DNA of 64,000 bases from Acanthacorydalis orientalis (lineage: Eukaryota > Arthropoda > Insecta > Megaloptera > Corydalidae): contig CM068325.1 of assembly GCA_034766995.1 (NCBI GenBank), forward strand, positions 4,594,446-4,658,445, given 5' to 3'. Positions 52,995-64,000 of this stretch are shown here, piece after piece. Each line of letters begins with the position of its first letter. Positions within the stretch are counted from its first letter, which is position 1. The notes beneath the pieces were generated by a model that saw nothing but the letters and a program-made list of their open reading frames with translations, was not told the DNA's origin and did not search any database. The position numbers and the translations under genes are program-made.

Positions 52995-53670
52995 ATTAGT
53001 CCTTATAGCTGCCTATATGTCTATATATGGACCTCTAGGTAATAATACAGAGTCAGAAATTTCCTAAAAAAATTCGTGAACCCTTATAGATGTTTATATG
53101 TTTAGATATGAGCCTTTAAGTAATGATACAATGTCTGAACTTTTCTAAAAAAAAATCGTGAGTCCTTATAGATGTCAGTATGCTCATATATGTGTCTGTA
53201 TTTAATGATACAGTGTCCAGTCTTTTCAAAAAAAATTCACATGTCGGTATAGATATATTTATGTCTATATATGGGCTTCTAAGTAACAATATAGTATCTG
53301 AACGTTGTTAAAAAAATTCGTGAGCCCTTGTAGATATCAGTATGTTCAGATATGTGTCTGTATTTAATGATACAGTGTCCATTCTTTTCAAAAAAAAATT
53401 TACAAGCCCATACAGATGTCTTTATGTCCATATATGAGCTTCTAATTAATAATATAGTATCTGAACGTTGTTAAAAAAATTCGTGAGCCATCATAGATAC
53501 CAGTATGTCCAGATATGTGTCTGTACTTAATAGAACAGTGTCCAGTCTCTCCAAAAAAAAATTCCAAGTCCTTATAAACGTCTCCATGTCTACATATGGC
53601 CCTCTAACTAACAATCGAATGTCTGCACTCTGCTAAAAAAAATTCTCGAGTCCTTATAGATACAATTTCT
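52995..53670 (+). repeat. Dispersed 90-bp-family tandem array
   Basis: Same family as in gene B intron 3, same orientation: GTATGTCCAGATATGTGTCTG, GATACAGTGTCCAGTCTTT and TATCTGAACGTTGTTAAAAA blocks alternate. Units differ by 10-20 percent by eye. Confidence 0.88.
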
Positions 53671-53985
53671 TATCTAGTCGTTCGGTTCGATTCGATTTCA
53701 GTATTGAATTGAAAAAAAATACTCCACAAAAAACAACATGTTCGTTTTTTGCATTTTACAATTTTTACATTTCTTTCAACACTTCCATGTGGAAGCCTGA
53801 CTCGAATCATTGTATTCGTGTATTTATTTAATAAAAAAATCCTGTATTTATTTATTTAATTAAAAAAAAAGAGTAAGTCGAACGTTTTGGACTCGTGCGA
53901 CCGATTACCAAGAGACCGGATTTCAATTTAACCTCAATTTTTAATTTCGCGATATTTCACCAATTATTTATTCATGTATTAATAA

Positions 53986-54031
<46 letters not shown>

Positions 54032-54171
54032 GCATATAAAGTGAATTTAACAGACACAAGGTTCAACTAAACATGTTACAAGAATTCTCACCGAATCAAG
54101 AAAACAATATGTTTAATTGAATCGGCAGGGAAATCGTTAAAGATGTCGCTCTTGCGACACCGGTCATTGTT

Positions 54172-54214
<43 letters not shown>

Positions 54215-54654
54215 TGTAAACATTGTTGTCGAAACGCAAACCGGCGACCTTCTGCTTCCTTCTGCTTAAACGATTAATTAATTAAGCAGACGTTTCGTAA
54301 CCTGAAAAATTAGATATAATGTTTCTTTATAAATTCATATATGTATATATATATATATATATAGACATATATATATGTATAAATATGTATATAGAAACAT
54401 TGTCACGCAATCGCCAAATAAGTCGAATGTATAAGGTTTCAATGCAACGGCCGGCGGTTCGTTCCTTGGCACCAATGTCTCGTGCGCCAATCAACATATC
54501 CGAACGTCGAATAAATTGCCAGTCGGTCGGTCAGTCTGTATAAATATTCATTTTTCGATCGAGGATCTGCATAGGATCGAACGGTCCGGCTGAATACCAA
54601 TCGGAGAGGAAGCGACAGTGCAGGAAAAAGAGCGCTCGCTTATGGAAATGATCA
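53671..54654. other. AT-rich sequence with TA tracts
   Basis: No exon recognised. (TA)n tracts lie at 53990-54025 and 54175-54210. The segment 54420-54540 is less AT-rich but shows no domain. Confidence 0.45.
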
Positions 54655-56095
54655 CTAAAAAAAATCATAAGTCCCTATGGGTGTCTGTATGTCTAGATAA
54701 GAGCCTCTATATAACAATACAATGTATGAACTTTGCTAGAAAAATTCGTGAGCCCTCATAGATGTCAGTATATCCATATATGTGTCTGTATTTGATGATA
54801 CAGTGTCGAGTCCTTTCAAAAAAAATTCACAAGTCGGTATAGACGTCTCTATGTGTATATATAGACTTCTAAGTAATGATACTATGTCTGAACTTTTCTA
54901 AAAAAAATCGTGATACCTTATAGACGTCAATATGTCTAGATATGGGTCTGTACTTAACGATACAGCATCTAGTCTTTACTTAAAAAAATTATAAGCCATT
55001 ATAGATGTCTATATATCTAGATATGGGCATGTAAGTAATGGTGCAGCATCTAGACTTTGCTAAAAAAATTCGGGAGCCCTTACAGATGTCAATATATCTA
55101 GATATGGGTCTCTATGTAATGATACAGTGTTTGGTTTTTACTAAAAAAAATCATAAGCACTTCTAAATGTCTACATGTCTAGATACGGGCCTGTAAGTAA
55201 TGATACAGTGTCTGAACTTATCTAAAAAAATTTGTAAGCCGTTATAAACGTTAATATGTCCAGATATATGTCAGTATTTAATAAAACAGTGTCTAGTTTT
55301 TACTTAAAAAAATTCAAAAGTCCTTATAAATGTCTTTATGTGTAGATATAGGCCTGTAAGTAATGATACACTGTCTGAACTTATCTAAAAAAAATTGTAA
55401 GCTATTATAACTCTTAATATATCCAGATATGTATCAGTATTTACTAAAACAGTGTCTAGTCTGTGCTTAAAAAAATTCAAAAGCCCTTATAAATGTCTAT
55501 ATGTCTATATATAGGCCTTTAAGTAATGATACAATGTCTGAACTTGTCTAAAAAAATTTGTAGGCTATTATAGATATTAATTCTGTGCTTAAAAAAATTC
55601 AGAAACCTTTATAAATGTCTACATGTCTAGATACAGGCCTGTAAGTAATGATACACTGTCTGAACTTATCTAAAAAAATTCCTAAGCCGTTATAAATGTC
55701 AATATATCCAGATATGTAACAGTATTTAATAATAGAGTGTCTAATTTTTACTTAAAAAAATTCAAAAGTCCTTATAAATGTCTTTATGTTTAGATATAGG
55801 CCTGTAAGTAATGACACACTGTCTAAACTTATTTAAAAAAAAATTATAAGCCGTTATAAATCTTAATATATCCAGATATATATCAATATTTAATAAAACA
55901 GTATCTATTCTGTGCTTAAAAAAATTCAGAAGCCCTTATAAATGTCTACACGTCTAGAAATAGGCCTTGATTTAATGATAAAGCGTTAAGTCTCTTGAAA
56001 AAAAATCATAAGTCTTTATAAATGTCTTCCTGTCTAGATATGAACTTGTATCCAACAACACAGAGTCTGGTCTTTGTTAAAAAAAAGTCTACACT
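54655..56095 (+). repeat. Dispersed 90-bp-family tandem array, largest block
   Basis: About sixteen units with TGTCTATATGTCTAGATATG, GGCCTGTAAGTAATGATACA and TGTCTGAACTTATCTAAAAAAA blocks. More diverged than the array at 53 kb. Same orientation. Confidence 0.9.
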
Positions 56096-56495
56096 TTTTG
56101 CATGTCCACAACGAAGAACATCTTCTAGACACACACGACCAGGTTCAAATATCACACCCAATTATTTTATTTTCAGTTACAAACAATAATCCACCATCTA
56201 CCAACACGTTTTCAATCCCGTTGAAAATTCCTATCGATCTTGATCCCTTTTTAATAAAAAAAAATATCGAATTCTATCTATTTAGAAGGATCACAGAGTC
56301 GATTCAATCGAAACACCTTCTTACAACAAACTGTTCAACACAGCATATCAAGAATTTCAGACGCAGGACCGTATTTTATTCCGATTTCACTTTCTGACAC
56401 TCTTTGTGACTGTCTCTGATCCTTGAACCGAAACAGATTCGTCCTCGTCGTCGAACGATTTATATATAAAGTAATCCATGTCTCTTTTATTTCAG

Positions 56496-56654
56496 GTGGA
56501 CGTCGATTAAATGAATATACAACAACAAACAATCCAGATCGAGTTTAGTGTTAGTGAAGTGCCGTTCTGTGAAAACGCTCCGTCAGAATGTGCGAACGGA
56601 CGGTGAAGTTCGCTCTCGTGTATTTCCTGCTAACTACAATCGTCATCGATTCAG
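56496..56654 (+). CDS. Gene D exon with start codon and signal peptide (gene incomplete)
   Basis: Acceptor TTTATTTCAG ends at 56495. After a 92-base leader, ATG at 56588 opens 22 codons: MCERTVKFALVYFLLTTIVI plus DS, a basic start and a hydrophobic core, thus a signal peptide. The frame meets the donor CAG before GTTGGT at 56655 in phase 1, the same arrangement as exon 1 of gene A. The remaining exons were not recognised in 56655-64000 and may lie to the right. Product unknown beyond being secreted. A 31-codon upstream frame (56511-56606) overlaps the start. Confidence 0.55.
56511..56606 (+). other. Upstream open reading frame overlapping gene D start
   Basis: ATG at 56511, 31 codons (MNIQQQTIQIEFSVSEVPFC and 11 more), TGA at 56604-56606, in a different frame from the signal-peptide ATG at 56588. 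If the leader assignment is right it could reduce translation of gene D. Alternatively it is a chance frame. Confidence 0.35.
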
Positions 56655-57059
56655 GTTGGTGATTAGAAATAAGCAGACTCATCCACTATCTTCTGAATTT
56701 CAGAAATCGTTCAGATCGATCAGTGAAATGTCGACTGATAGTCTTGAAAATTTTTTATCGAAACTGATAGATTTCACGCTGATTTTCATACATTTCCTTA
56801 TTCGAATTCGAATCTGAACTCGACAGAATATCGATGAACTTTATGTGAACGTCTTGTGTGAGTAAATACAGCTGTACAGGTATTTGTAGTCTCGTGTGCG
56901 GTGTTTGGTCAGTCGTTTGGAATTCATTTCGACGACCTTGCACGTTTCCTGCGACGGACGTTAGGCCACCGGCCGAATTTTCTGTTTAGATGCCCTGAAT
57001 GATTGCATACAAAGCGAGTATTTATTAGAACACACACTTACACACACCTTTATATATAT
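56655..57059. other. No exon recognised
   Basis: Presumed gene D intron sequence. Open frames have no domain or codon bias. Confidence 0.35.
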
Positions 57060-57800
57060 ATATATAAATATTTCTACTGATTATCTAGTTAATCAGTCGA
57101 TTTTTAATCCATTTGTGTTGGTTTAAAGTTAGATTTCATAGATTTACATCTTGAAATTGTCATATCTGAGCTTTCGAGAGCTTAAAAAGAATGAAAATTT
57201 CTACAGAATGTCTCTTAATGTGTGTTCTATGAGATAATGGAATCGTATGAAAATATTCGTGCTGATTGTTCAGTTAATCTGTCGATTTTTGATCCAGTTG
57301 TGATGGTTTAAAGTTGGATTTCAATGTATTTCTTGAAATTGTCATATATGAGCTTTTGAAGGCTATGAAAGGATGAAAATTTCTACATAATGTATCTTAA
57401 TGTGTGTTTTATGAGATTATGGGATCGTATGAAAATATTCGTGCTGATTGTTCAGTTAATCTGTCGATTTTTGATCCAGTTGTGATGGTTTAAAGTTGGA
57501 TTTCGATGTCTTTCCTGAAATTGTCATATCTCAGCTTTTGACAGCTTTTTAAAATCGAAAACTTGTACAAATATCTCTCAGTATATACTCTATAAGCTTG
57601 TTAGATTATATAAAAATATTTCCACTGATTATTTACTAAATTCATCGATTTTTAATCCAGTTGCGATGGCTCAAAGTTCAATCTATCTTGAAATCGTCAT
57701 ATCTCATCTTTTGACATCTTTTTATAATCGAAAACTTGCATAAATATCTCTCAGTGTATATTCTACAAGATTCTCGAATCGAATAAAAATCATTTTACCG
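57060..57800 (+). repeat. Tandem array, about 180-bp unit; inverted relative at 62690-63340
   Basis: Four units with CTGATTGTTCAGTTAATCTG, TTTTGATCCAGTTGTGATGG, GAAATTGTCATATCTGAGCTTT and ATCTCTCAGTATATACTC blocks. Its reverse complement is present 5.6 kb further right. Confidence 0.88.
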
Positions 57801-58689
57801 ATTTTCGACTCAAACCGTCGATCTGTACCGGTTAAGAGATCAATTTTCACTCCTGTACATGAAAATTGGTCACGTTATCATCGAATGAGTCTCTAGGAAT
57901 AAAAAAAATTCTTCTAACATCTCTTAGTATAGATTTAAAGATTAAATCGTAGATTTTAAACCATAAGATTTAAAAATTCGATAGTAACATTACAACCGGT
58001 TTGTAGTTGACCGACCGTTTTGAACCCGAAGATCGATTCCAGTCCATGTCCATGAAAATCGGCACATCCCGGCTGTTAGTAATTTTCAAAACTTGAAAAT
58101 CGACAGGAATATCTTCCAGTATATTCCTTATCAGGGCTTAAACATTTTATGGAACGATTCCGGGCCCTTTCCGGGATACTCTTCCTGACTGGCGTTGAAC
58201 TATCCAAAAATCGACCCGAATATCGGTCTCAGGAAGAGAAAAAAACCTTCTTCCTGTCAACCATTCGATCATTCAAGACCGGCCCGACTTATTACTCCGA
58301 ATCGACGGTTTTTCGAATCGTCACGAGGTACAAGATCGTCCGAACCGAGAGCACCGGAAACGAAACGCGTTCAGAACTCATTTACACACACACACACACA
58401 CACACGCGCGGCCGTAAATCATCTGTCGAGATTCGTCGAGATTGAATTTTTAATAAGGAACGCTCGTTCGCGCGCCGGGACTCGAACAGCGACACGAGTC
58501 ACAGTCGTGTCCGTGTGTCCGTTCGGAACGATGTGTAAATATGAATTATGATAATTACAGGTATGCGTAGCACCAATTATATATTAAATGTTTGATTTCG
58601 GTGACCGCCGACTGGGCGGTGCGCGCACCGATTATAAATAATTCCGCTGACACGATTTGAATTCTTAAATGTCGATCTGATCATCTGAT

Positions 58690-58783
<94 letters not shown>

Positions 58784-58900
58784 CAGGTGGCCCGAAAATA
58801 AACCACAACTGATTCACAAATTACAAGACAGACTAATGAAGAAGAATAAAATCTAATAAGTAGCTGTTTATAGTCCCTTGACGAAGCTTCTCAATGTTTA
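57801..58900. other. No assembled gene; TA tracts
   Basis: A plus frame at 58149-58445 has a middle part that looks somewhat coding (residues YYSESTVFRIVTRYKIVRTE) but includes an (AC)n-derived Thr-His run, so I do not call it a gene. (TA)n tracts lie at 58692-58771. Confidence 0.35.
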
Positions 58901-58902
58901 TC

Positions 58903-58925
58903 GGGCCGGTAGGAAAATAATTGCG
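58903..58925 (+). mobile_element. Mariner-like terminal repeat relic
   Basis: CGGGCCGGTAGGAAAATAAT followed by TGCG matches, with changes at the outer end, the terminal repeats at 40887 and 47461. No partner nearby. Confidence 0.4.
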
Positions 58926-59109
58926 TTAGTGTGCATGAACTTGAAGATCGTAGACCGTAATCAGTTCTCTACAGGCACAGTATCAATATTTTCTATGCCT
59001 CTGTATTGTATTTATTGAATTATTCTGATTCAGAGTACTGATCTCACTTGCTGAAGGCCTTCACGTCCTCACTTAAGGTTGATGAGTGTGCAGGAGAGTC
59101 AACAAAAAT

Positions 59110-59580
59110 ACATAGACATTTTCAGATGGTGTTTCAAAGCCTTATACCATTTTATTCTTCACTTTTTCCCACATCCGACTCGAAAATCTCAAATATTCAA
59201 CCAAAATTCATAAATAGACACCAAAAACTCTCACTCATTCCTTCATACCTCTCTAAATATCAAAAAAATCACCAGATATCTTCAAATTATATTTTCAACC
59301 CCTTACACCATTTTATCATTCACTCTTTCTCAAATTCCGTCCCAAAAATCTCAAAAATTTCAACCTGACACTCAAAAATCGACACCGAAAACTCTGACTC
59401 ATTCCTCACTTACTCTTGAAATATAAAAAAAAATCATTTGACATCTTCAAGTTGTGTTTTCAACCCCTTACACCATTTTATCATTCACTCTTTCTCAAAT
59501 TCCGCCCCAAAAATCTCAAAAATTTCAACCTGACCCTCAAAAATCGACACCAAAAAACTCTGACTCATTCCTCGCCGCCC
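59110..59580. repeat. Tandem repeat, about 170-bp unit, three copies
   Basis: The block TTTTCAACCCCTTACACCATTTTATCATTCACT and CAAAAATCTCAAAAATTTCA recur near 59296 and 59456, with a diverged copy near 59125. CTCTGACTCATTCCTC ends each unit. Confidence 0.85.
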
Positions 59581-60294
59581 CTTGAAACATTCGACAGGCA
59601 GGTTCTAACTGTTCCACAGCCAGTTCCATCCTCACTCCCTCCTTCCATCCATCTCGAACAACATTCATAAAAAAGAAACTCGATCTCGAATCAACCGATT
59701 CGACACGAAACTCCAATTCGATTTCCTTCAATTTCCACGGAATCTGTTCATTCGATCGATCGATCTAAGACGTCCACGTTCGGATCACTGGACCCGAGTC
59801 GCCATTAACCGAGAAACGAGTCTCATAAACGGTTCACACGCTCGATATTCTCTCTATACACACACACACACACACAAGAACGCATCGACGGATTGAAATC
59901 CGATACAGTGTGTCGGGTGTCCGTCCGTTCGATGATCTATGCAGCAGATACGGTGGATCGACACCGTCTCACCCGCGCGCCATGGAGAAAAAAACTTTGA
60001 CAAACAGACAGACAGAGAGAGAGAGAGACGGAGACGCCGCCGTATCTCTGAATAATCTGGACGTGATGTCATTGAGAGGATTATGGGATGCCTGGGGATT
60101 AGATCTATGATGTGTTTTGTATTTTACATACATACAAAAAGCAAGACGGAGCGAACGAGAGAGAAGAAGAGAGAGATGATTTAAATGTGTATGTAAATTT
60201 GTCTAATCAAAGGACTCGACCGCACCGAACGATCCAGAGGTGGTATATGTACCGGCGATCCGGTCCTTGATCTCTTGCCTCTCTGACAGGTCTG
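59581..60294. other. No gene recognised
   Basis: Moderately GC-rich sequence at 59880-60110 contains a plus frame ending DAAVSLNNLDVMSLRGLWDA and six more residues before TGA, which looks protein-like but has no acceptor or partner exon that I can support. Confidence 0.3.
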
Positions 60295-60376
60295 TTAACC
60301 GTTTGAGCGTTCGTGTCGAGTATACTCGTCATGAGAGGATGGCCGTTTTTTGTTCAATGACGAGTATACTAGTCAT
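60295..60376 (+). mobile_element. piggyBac-like / MITE terminal relic
   Basis: TTAACCGTTTGAGCG at 60295-60309 is followed by the palindrome CGAGTATACTCG (60317-60328) and by ATGACGAGTATACTAGTCAT (60357-60376). Same motif family as 38568-38640. TTAA is the insertion target of piggyBac elements. The family assignment is by resemblance only. Confidence 0.45.
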
Positions 60377-60420
60377 GTAGCAGGAAATTCCCTTCTGGTA
60401 TCTGTTGTATATAAATTTAA

Positions 60421-60479
<59 letters not shown>
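60421..60479. repeat. (TA)n microsatellite
   Basis: Uninterrupted TA tract followed by AGATAGATAGATA. Confidence 0.95.
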
Positions 60480-60481
<2 letters not shown>

Positions 60482-60911
60482 TAGATAGATATATTTGTAA
60501 TTTTAGTCTTTAAGTGAATCCCAGATCCTTCTAGACAATGATGGAATAGTTTACAACCTCTTACAGTGTTTCCATGTCTTTTTTTTTATAATAATTAAAA
60601 CACTTTGAGGGTATTTTCGAACATTTTAGTCTTCTAGTGTTTAATACATCCTTCTATATTATCTCACAGTGTTAGAGTGTTTCTGTTAGAGTCGGTGAGA
60701 CTCTTTGAGGATCTTTCGGTATCATTCAATCATCTAGAATCCGATATAGTCGTTCCAGTCTTTGAGGATTTCCTTTTACAGACTTTAAGGTCCTTTAAGT
60801 ATGGCGAGAGTTTTTTTTAGAGTCGTTTAGAGTTCGATAGAGTCGCTATTTTTCCTCTTAATTAGCCTCTCTTTACTATAAAATTAAAAATCTTTCCAGT
60901 ACCCCTAATAC

Positions 60912-60953
<42 letters not shown>

Positions 60954-61190
60954 TTCTTCCTTCTTTTGTATTGCTATTTCTGTACCTATGATTAATATCT
61001 CTTTTAATTCGCATTCGTTTTTACATGTTTAAATCGTTTAGGCGACAAACACAGTAAAATAAACATATTTTACCAACAAATCCCTCACCCGTCCCTCACA
61101 ACGTCCTGTATCATTCGACATCGAATTAAATATTCACACACAATGTGACTCTGTCTGTCAGTCAGTGTCATTATGTACGTCTACTGTCTG

Positions 61191-61235
<45 letters not shown>

Positions 61236-61551
61236 ATTTTGACAACTGTCACAATAAATCTGATCAGTTTATGACACCGCGCGGGCACATCTAATATGCA
61301 TAAACAACATATCAGAATTCCACGGTGCGGATTCAAGTCGGTTTGTCGCGCCTGACGCTGTTTTTTCGATCAGTGTATCCGGAGTGTGTTTTGTCGCCGT
61401 TCGTTTGTTTGTTTGTCTCTGACTGTCGGTATGTCTGTTCGGTTCGGCCGGGCCTGATTTGAATTTTCGATCGGTTTCAGTGCACATCGATTAGGTTTTT
61501 TGATACGTGGCCGCTGGCAGTAACAGGTTCCAATCTATATATCTATATCTA

Positions 61552-61557
<6 letters not shown>
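60480..61557. other. No gene recognised
   Basis: AT-rich sequence with TA, GA and GT tracts (about 60910-60952 and 61190-61240). A minus frame at 61269-61487 has no recognisable domain. Confidence 0.4.
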
Positions 61558-61597
<40 letters not shown>

Positions 61598-61598
<1 letters not shown>

Positions 61599-61980
61599 TA
61601 CCACTCATAAGTATTCAGGCACCTCAACAAATCGGGATAATTCGGTTCCACTTGGTGATGTATCTTACTAATATGCTTAAGTATTGTCTGTTGAGTATTT
61701 TCCATTCTTTAAATAATGAATCGATAACTAGAAACATAGGGAATTCAATAAGGCGAGGACTCCCGTAAAAAGGCGGTGTATGGAAATGCCAGTGTTGATT
61801 CTTCCCGGATTTGAGCACGAGGGCGCGATATTCTACTGAGCCATAAGCCGATATTAAATTTAATGAGATGACTCGGCCCGTTTTCGGAACCCTAGACGTT
61901 CCTAGGCACTGCTGCATTACATAGGCAGATCCCGACACCGTCGTGCTCATTACCGTTTTGTGTAGTTATGCAGAGCACTT
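61598..61980 (-). mobile_element. Possible Tc1-like transposon fragment
   Basis: After a TA tract, the sequence CTACCACTCATAAGTATTCA with GGCACCT (61598-61622) resembles the terminal repeat of Tc1-like elements. Next to it, on minus, lies a 108-codon frame (61950-61624) with non-repetitive composition, for example NLISAYGSVEYRALVLKSGK. I see no catalytic motif of a transposase, and no second terminal repeat is found to the right, so the element would be truncated. Confidence 0.35.
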
Positions 61981-62112
61981 GGCCAAGAAAACTAGTGTTC
62001 TTAAATTCTAACGTTGGCATTTCAAAATACTGAAACGACTAGAAAATATTTTAATTTAGAACAAAGTTATCATTGGTTCAGTTTTAAAACACAGAATTAA
62101 TTTGTACATCTG

Positions 62113-62145
<33 letters not shown>

Positions 62146-62594
62146 CTATATGTAAACAGATAAAATGTTTTTATACTCAATCAATTCAAATCGATTCAAC
62201 ACTTAAGCCACTAATTGAGTCATTCGAATGTAAAATCCATCTCTCTCTCTCTCTCTCTCTGTATATATATATATATATATATACGTGTGTGTGTGTGTTA
62301 ATGTTTATAAACAAACATTTAAATGCGTCCCACGCACTCGAATCGTTTCCACTTTCCAGAAATAACAATAGTAATAAAATCAACTGAGCGTGTAACATGC
62401 AAGGAACACGGCCGTGCGCGCATTTCGACGCCTCCGTCTGTTTATTATGTGTGTGTAAACAAAGGCCCGAACATCTGTTGACCATCGTTCTTTAACAGTA
62501 CGAAGAAATCGCCCGCTTACACCCGCGCGGATCTCTCTCAGTCGATCCGCCGTTTCATTTAATGTGCATGTTTTTATTATTTTGGCGCCGTACT

Positions 62595-62610
62595 TTAAGG
62601 TGTGATTTAA

Positions 62611-62676
<66 letters not shown>

Positions 62677-62692
62677 TTAAATCACACCTTAA
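62595..62692. repeat. 16-bp inverted repeat flanking a (TA)n tract
   Basis: TTAAGGTGTGATTTAA (62595-62610) is the exact reverse complement of TTAAATCACACCTTAA (62677-62692). About 62 bases of TA lie between them, so the whole piece is a long perfect-stem cruciform candidate. Confidence 0.9.
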
Positions 62693-63340
62693 TATAAGCT
62701 CAGATATGAAAATTTCAAGATAGACTTCTACATCGAACTTAAAGCCAACACAACTGGATTGAAAATCGATCGATTTAGTAAATAATCAGTGGAAATATTT
62801 TTAAACAATCTTGTAATCTTATAGAATATACGTTGAGAGATATCTGTACAAGTTTTCGTTTTTAAAAAGCTGTCAAAAGCTGAGATATGACGATTTCAAG
62901 ACAGACTTTTACATAGAAACTTTAAGCAATCACGACTGGATTGAAAATCGATCGATTTAGTAAATAATCAGTGTAAATATTTTTAAACAATCTTGTAATC
63001 TTAAAGAGTATACACTGAGAGATATTCGTACAAGTTTTCATTTTTAAAAAGCTGTCAAAAGCTGAGATATGACGATTTTAAGATAGATTGAACTTTGAGC
63101 AATCACGACTGGATTGAAAATCGATCGATTTAGTAGATAATCAGTGGAAATATTTTGAAACAATCTTGTAATCTTAAAGAGTATACACTGAGAGATATTC
63201 GTACAAGTTTTCATTTTCAAAAAGCTGTCACAAGCTGAGATACGGCGATTTCAAGATAGACTTCTTACATCGGACTTAAAGTAATCACGACTGGATCGAA
63301 AATCGACGGATTCAGCAAACAGTCAGTAGAAATATTCTAT
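62690..63340 (-). repeat. Tandem array, about 180-bp unit, inverted copy of 57060-57800
   Basis: Units with AAGCTGAGATATGACGATTT, GACTGGATTGAAAATCGATC and ACTGAGAGATATTCGTACAA blocks are reverse complements of the blocks at 57 kb. About three and a half units. Confidence 0.88.
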
Positions 63341-63708
63341 CTTATATCAATAATCAGACTTGTTTCCCCTTCGGAGTACCACAATTCGTCACATCACATG
63401 TTTTCCATGTTTCCATCGAGTCGAGACGATATTTGTGTAATCGTTCCACCGCTCGTTCCGGTCGGTCCGGTCCTGTCGATCTGTTCGCCCCGACACATGT
63501 CATATAATATATGGTCCGCTACTGAATATTACATTAAGATTATGTATGTCGTTTTATCTTGATCGCACGGACACCACCCACATATTAAATAATAATAATA
63601 ACAACAGCACACAAACGCACACAACAACCGCATTCTTCGGTTCGTATACAATTCAGATTTTTTTTTTTTTTAGTTTCTGGGGACGTGATATATGACATCT
63701 GCGGACCC

Positions 63709-63789
<81 letters not shown>

Positions 63790-64000
63790 TGGGATTGTCT
63801 GAAATATACGGATGTAGACGTTGATGATATAAATGTTGACAATTGTATTTCTATAAAACAAAACCAGAAGGCTCTGTCATCTATTTCTCTGCATTTTCCA
63901 ACCTCTGGAGGGGAGAGGGAGGCTGTTTTCTTCCTCCGTACGCTCTCTCTTTCTTACAAATATCAGAAATTGACAAATTTTATACACAATTTTTTTTGGG
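63341..64000. other. No gene recognised; (TA)n tract
   Basis: Contains a (TA)n tract at 63711-63770 followed by AAATAGATAGATAGATA. Open frames across it read Ile-Tyr runs. The window ends in AT-rich sequence. Confidence 0.5.

Overview
This is nuclear DNA of an animal, most likely an arthropod and probably an insect. It is not bacterial: exons are split by GT..AG introns, coding capacity is low, and most of the window is AT-rich non-coding sequence full of (TA)n microsatellites and tandem repeats. CpG is not depleted, and exons are GC- and CpG-rich against the AT-rich background. Relics resembling mariner, Tc1 and piggyBac ends fit an insect. I cannot name the species.

Two complete protein genes can be assembled by splice sites and reading frame, and they converge. 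Gene A (+, 27596-38212, six coding exons, 700 codons plus stop) encodes a secreted modular matrix-type protein: signal peptide, long basic linker, five EGF-like modules, one CCP/sushi module and one HYR-like module. Gene B (-, 47053-40651, nine coding exons, 503 codons plus stop) encodes a secreted coiled-coil protein with a C-terminal fibrinogen-related domain (angiopoietin-like architecture) that keeps its cysteines and calcium-site aspartates. Downstream lie a possible two-exon 65-residue gene (+, 48299-48563) and the 5' end of a further secreted-protein gene (+): a CpG-rich candidate leader exon ending at 50369 and a signal-peptide exon at 56496-56654. The rest of that gene was not found.

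The left 27 kb holds no gene I can assemble. It has isolated GC-rich pieces, some with coding character. The best is a terminal-exon-like stretch at 8402-8769 encoding Gly/Pro/Gln tracts, in which an in-frame TGA is followed by 60 more codons with coding character. An 89-nt near-perfect stem-loop at 17720-17808 resembles a microRNA precursor.

The most unusual structure is a dispersed element present five times between 23.8 and 46.6 kb. Each copy has AT-rich arrays of about 170-190 bp units around a conserved, very GC-rich 70-71 bp hairpin. Three copies lie in introns of genes A and B, all antisense to the host gene. Many other tandem arrays are present: periods of 15 and 81 bp (open on long stretches of both strands), about 90 bp, and many between 115 and 190 bp.
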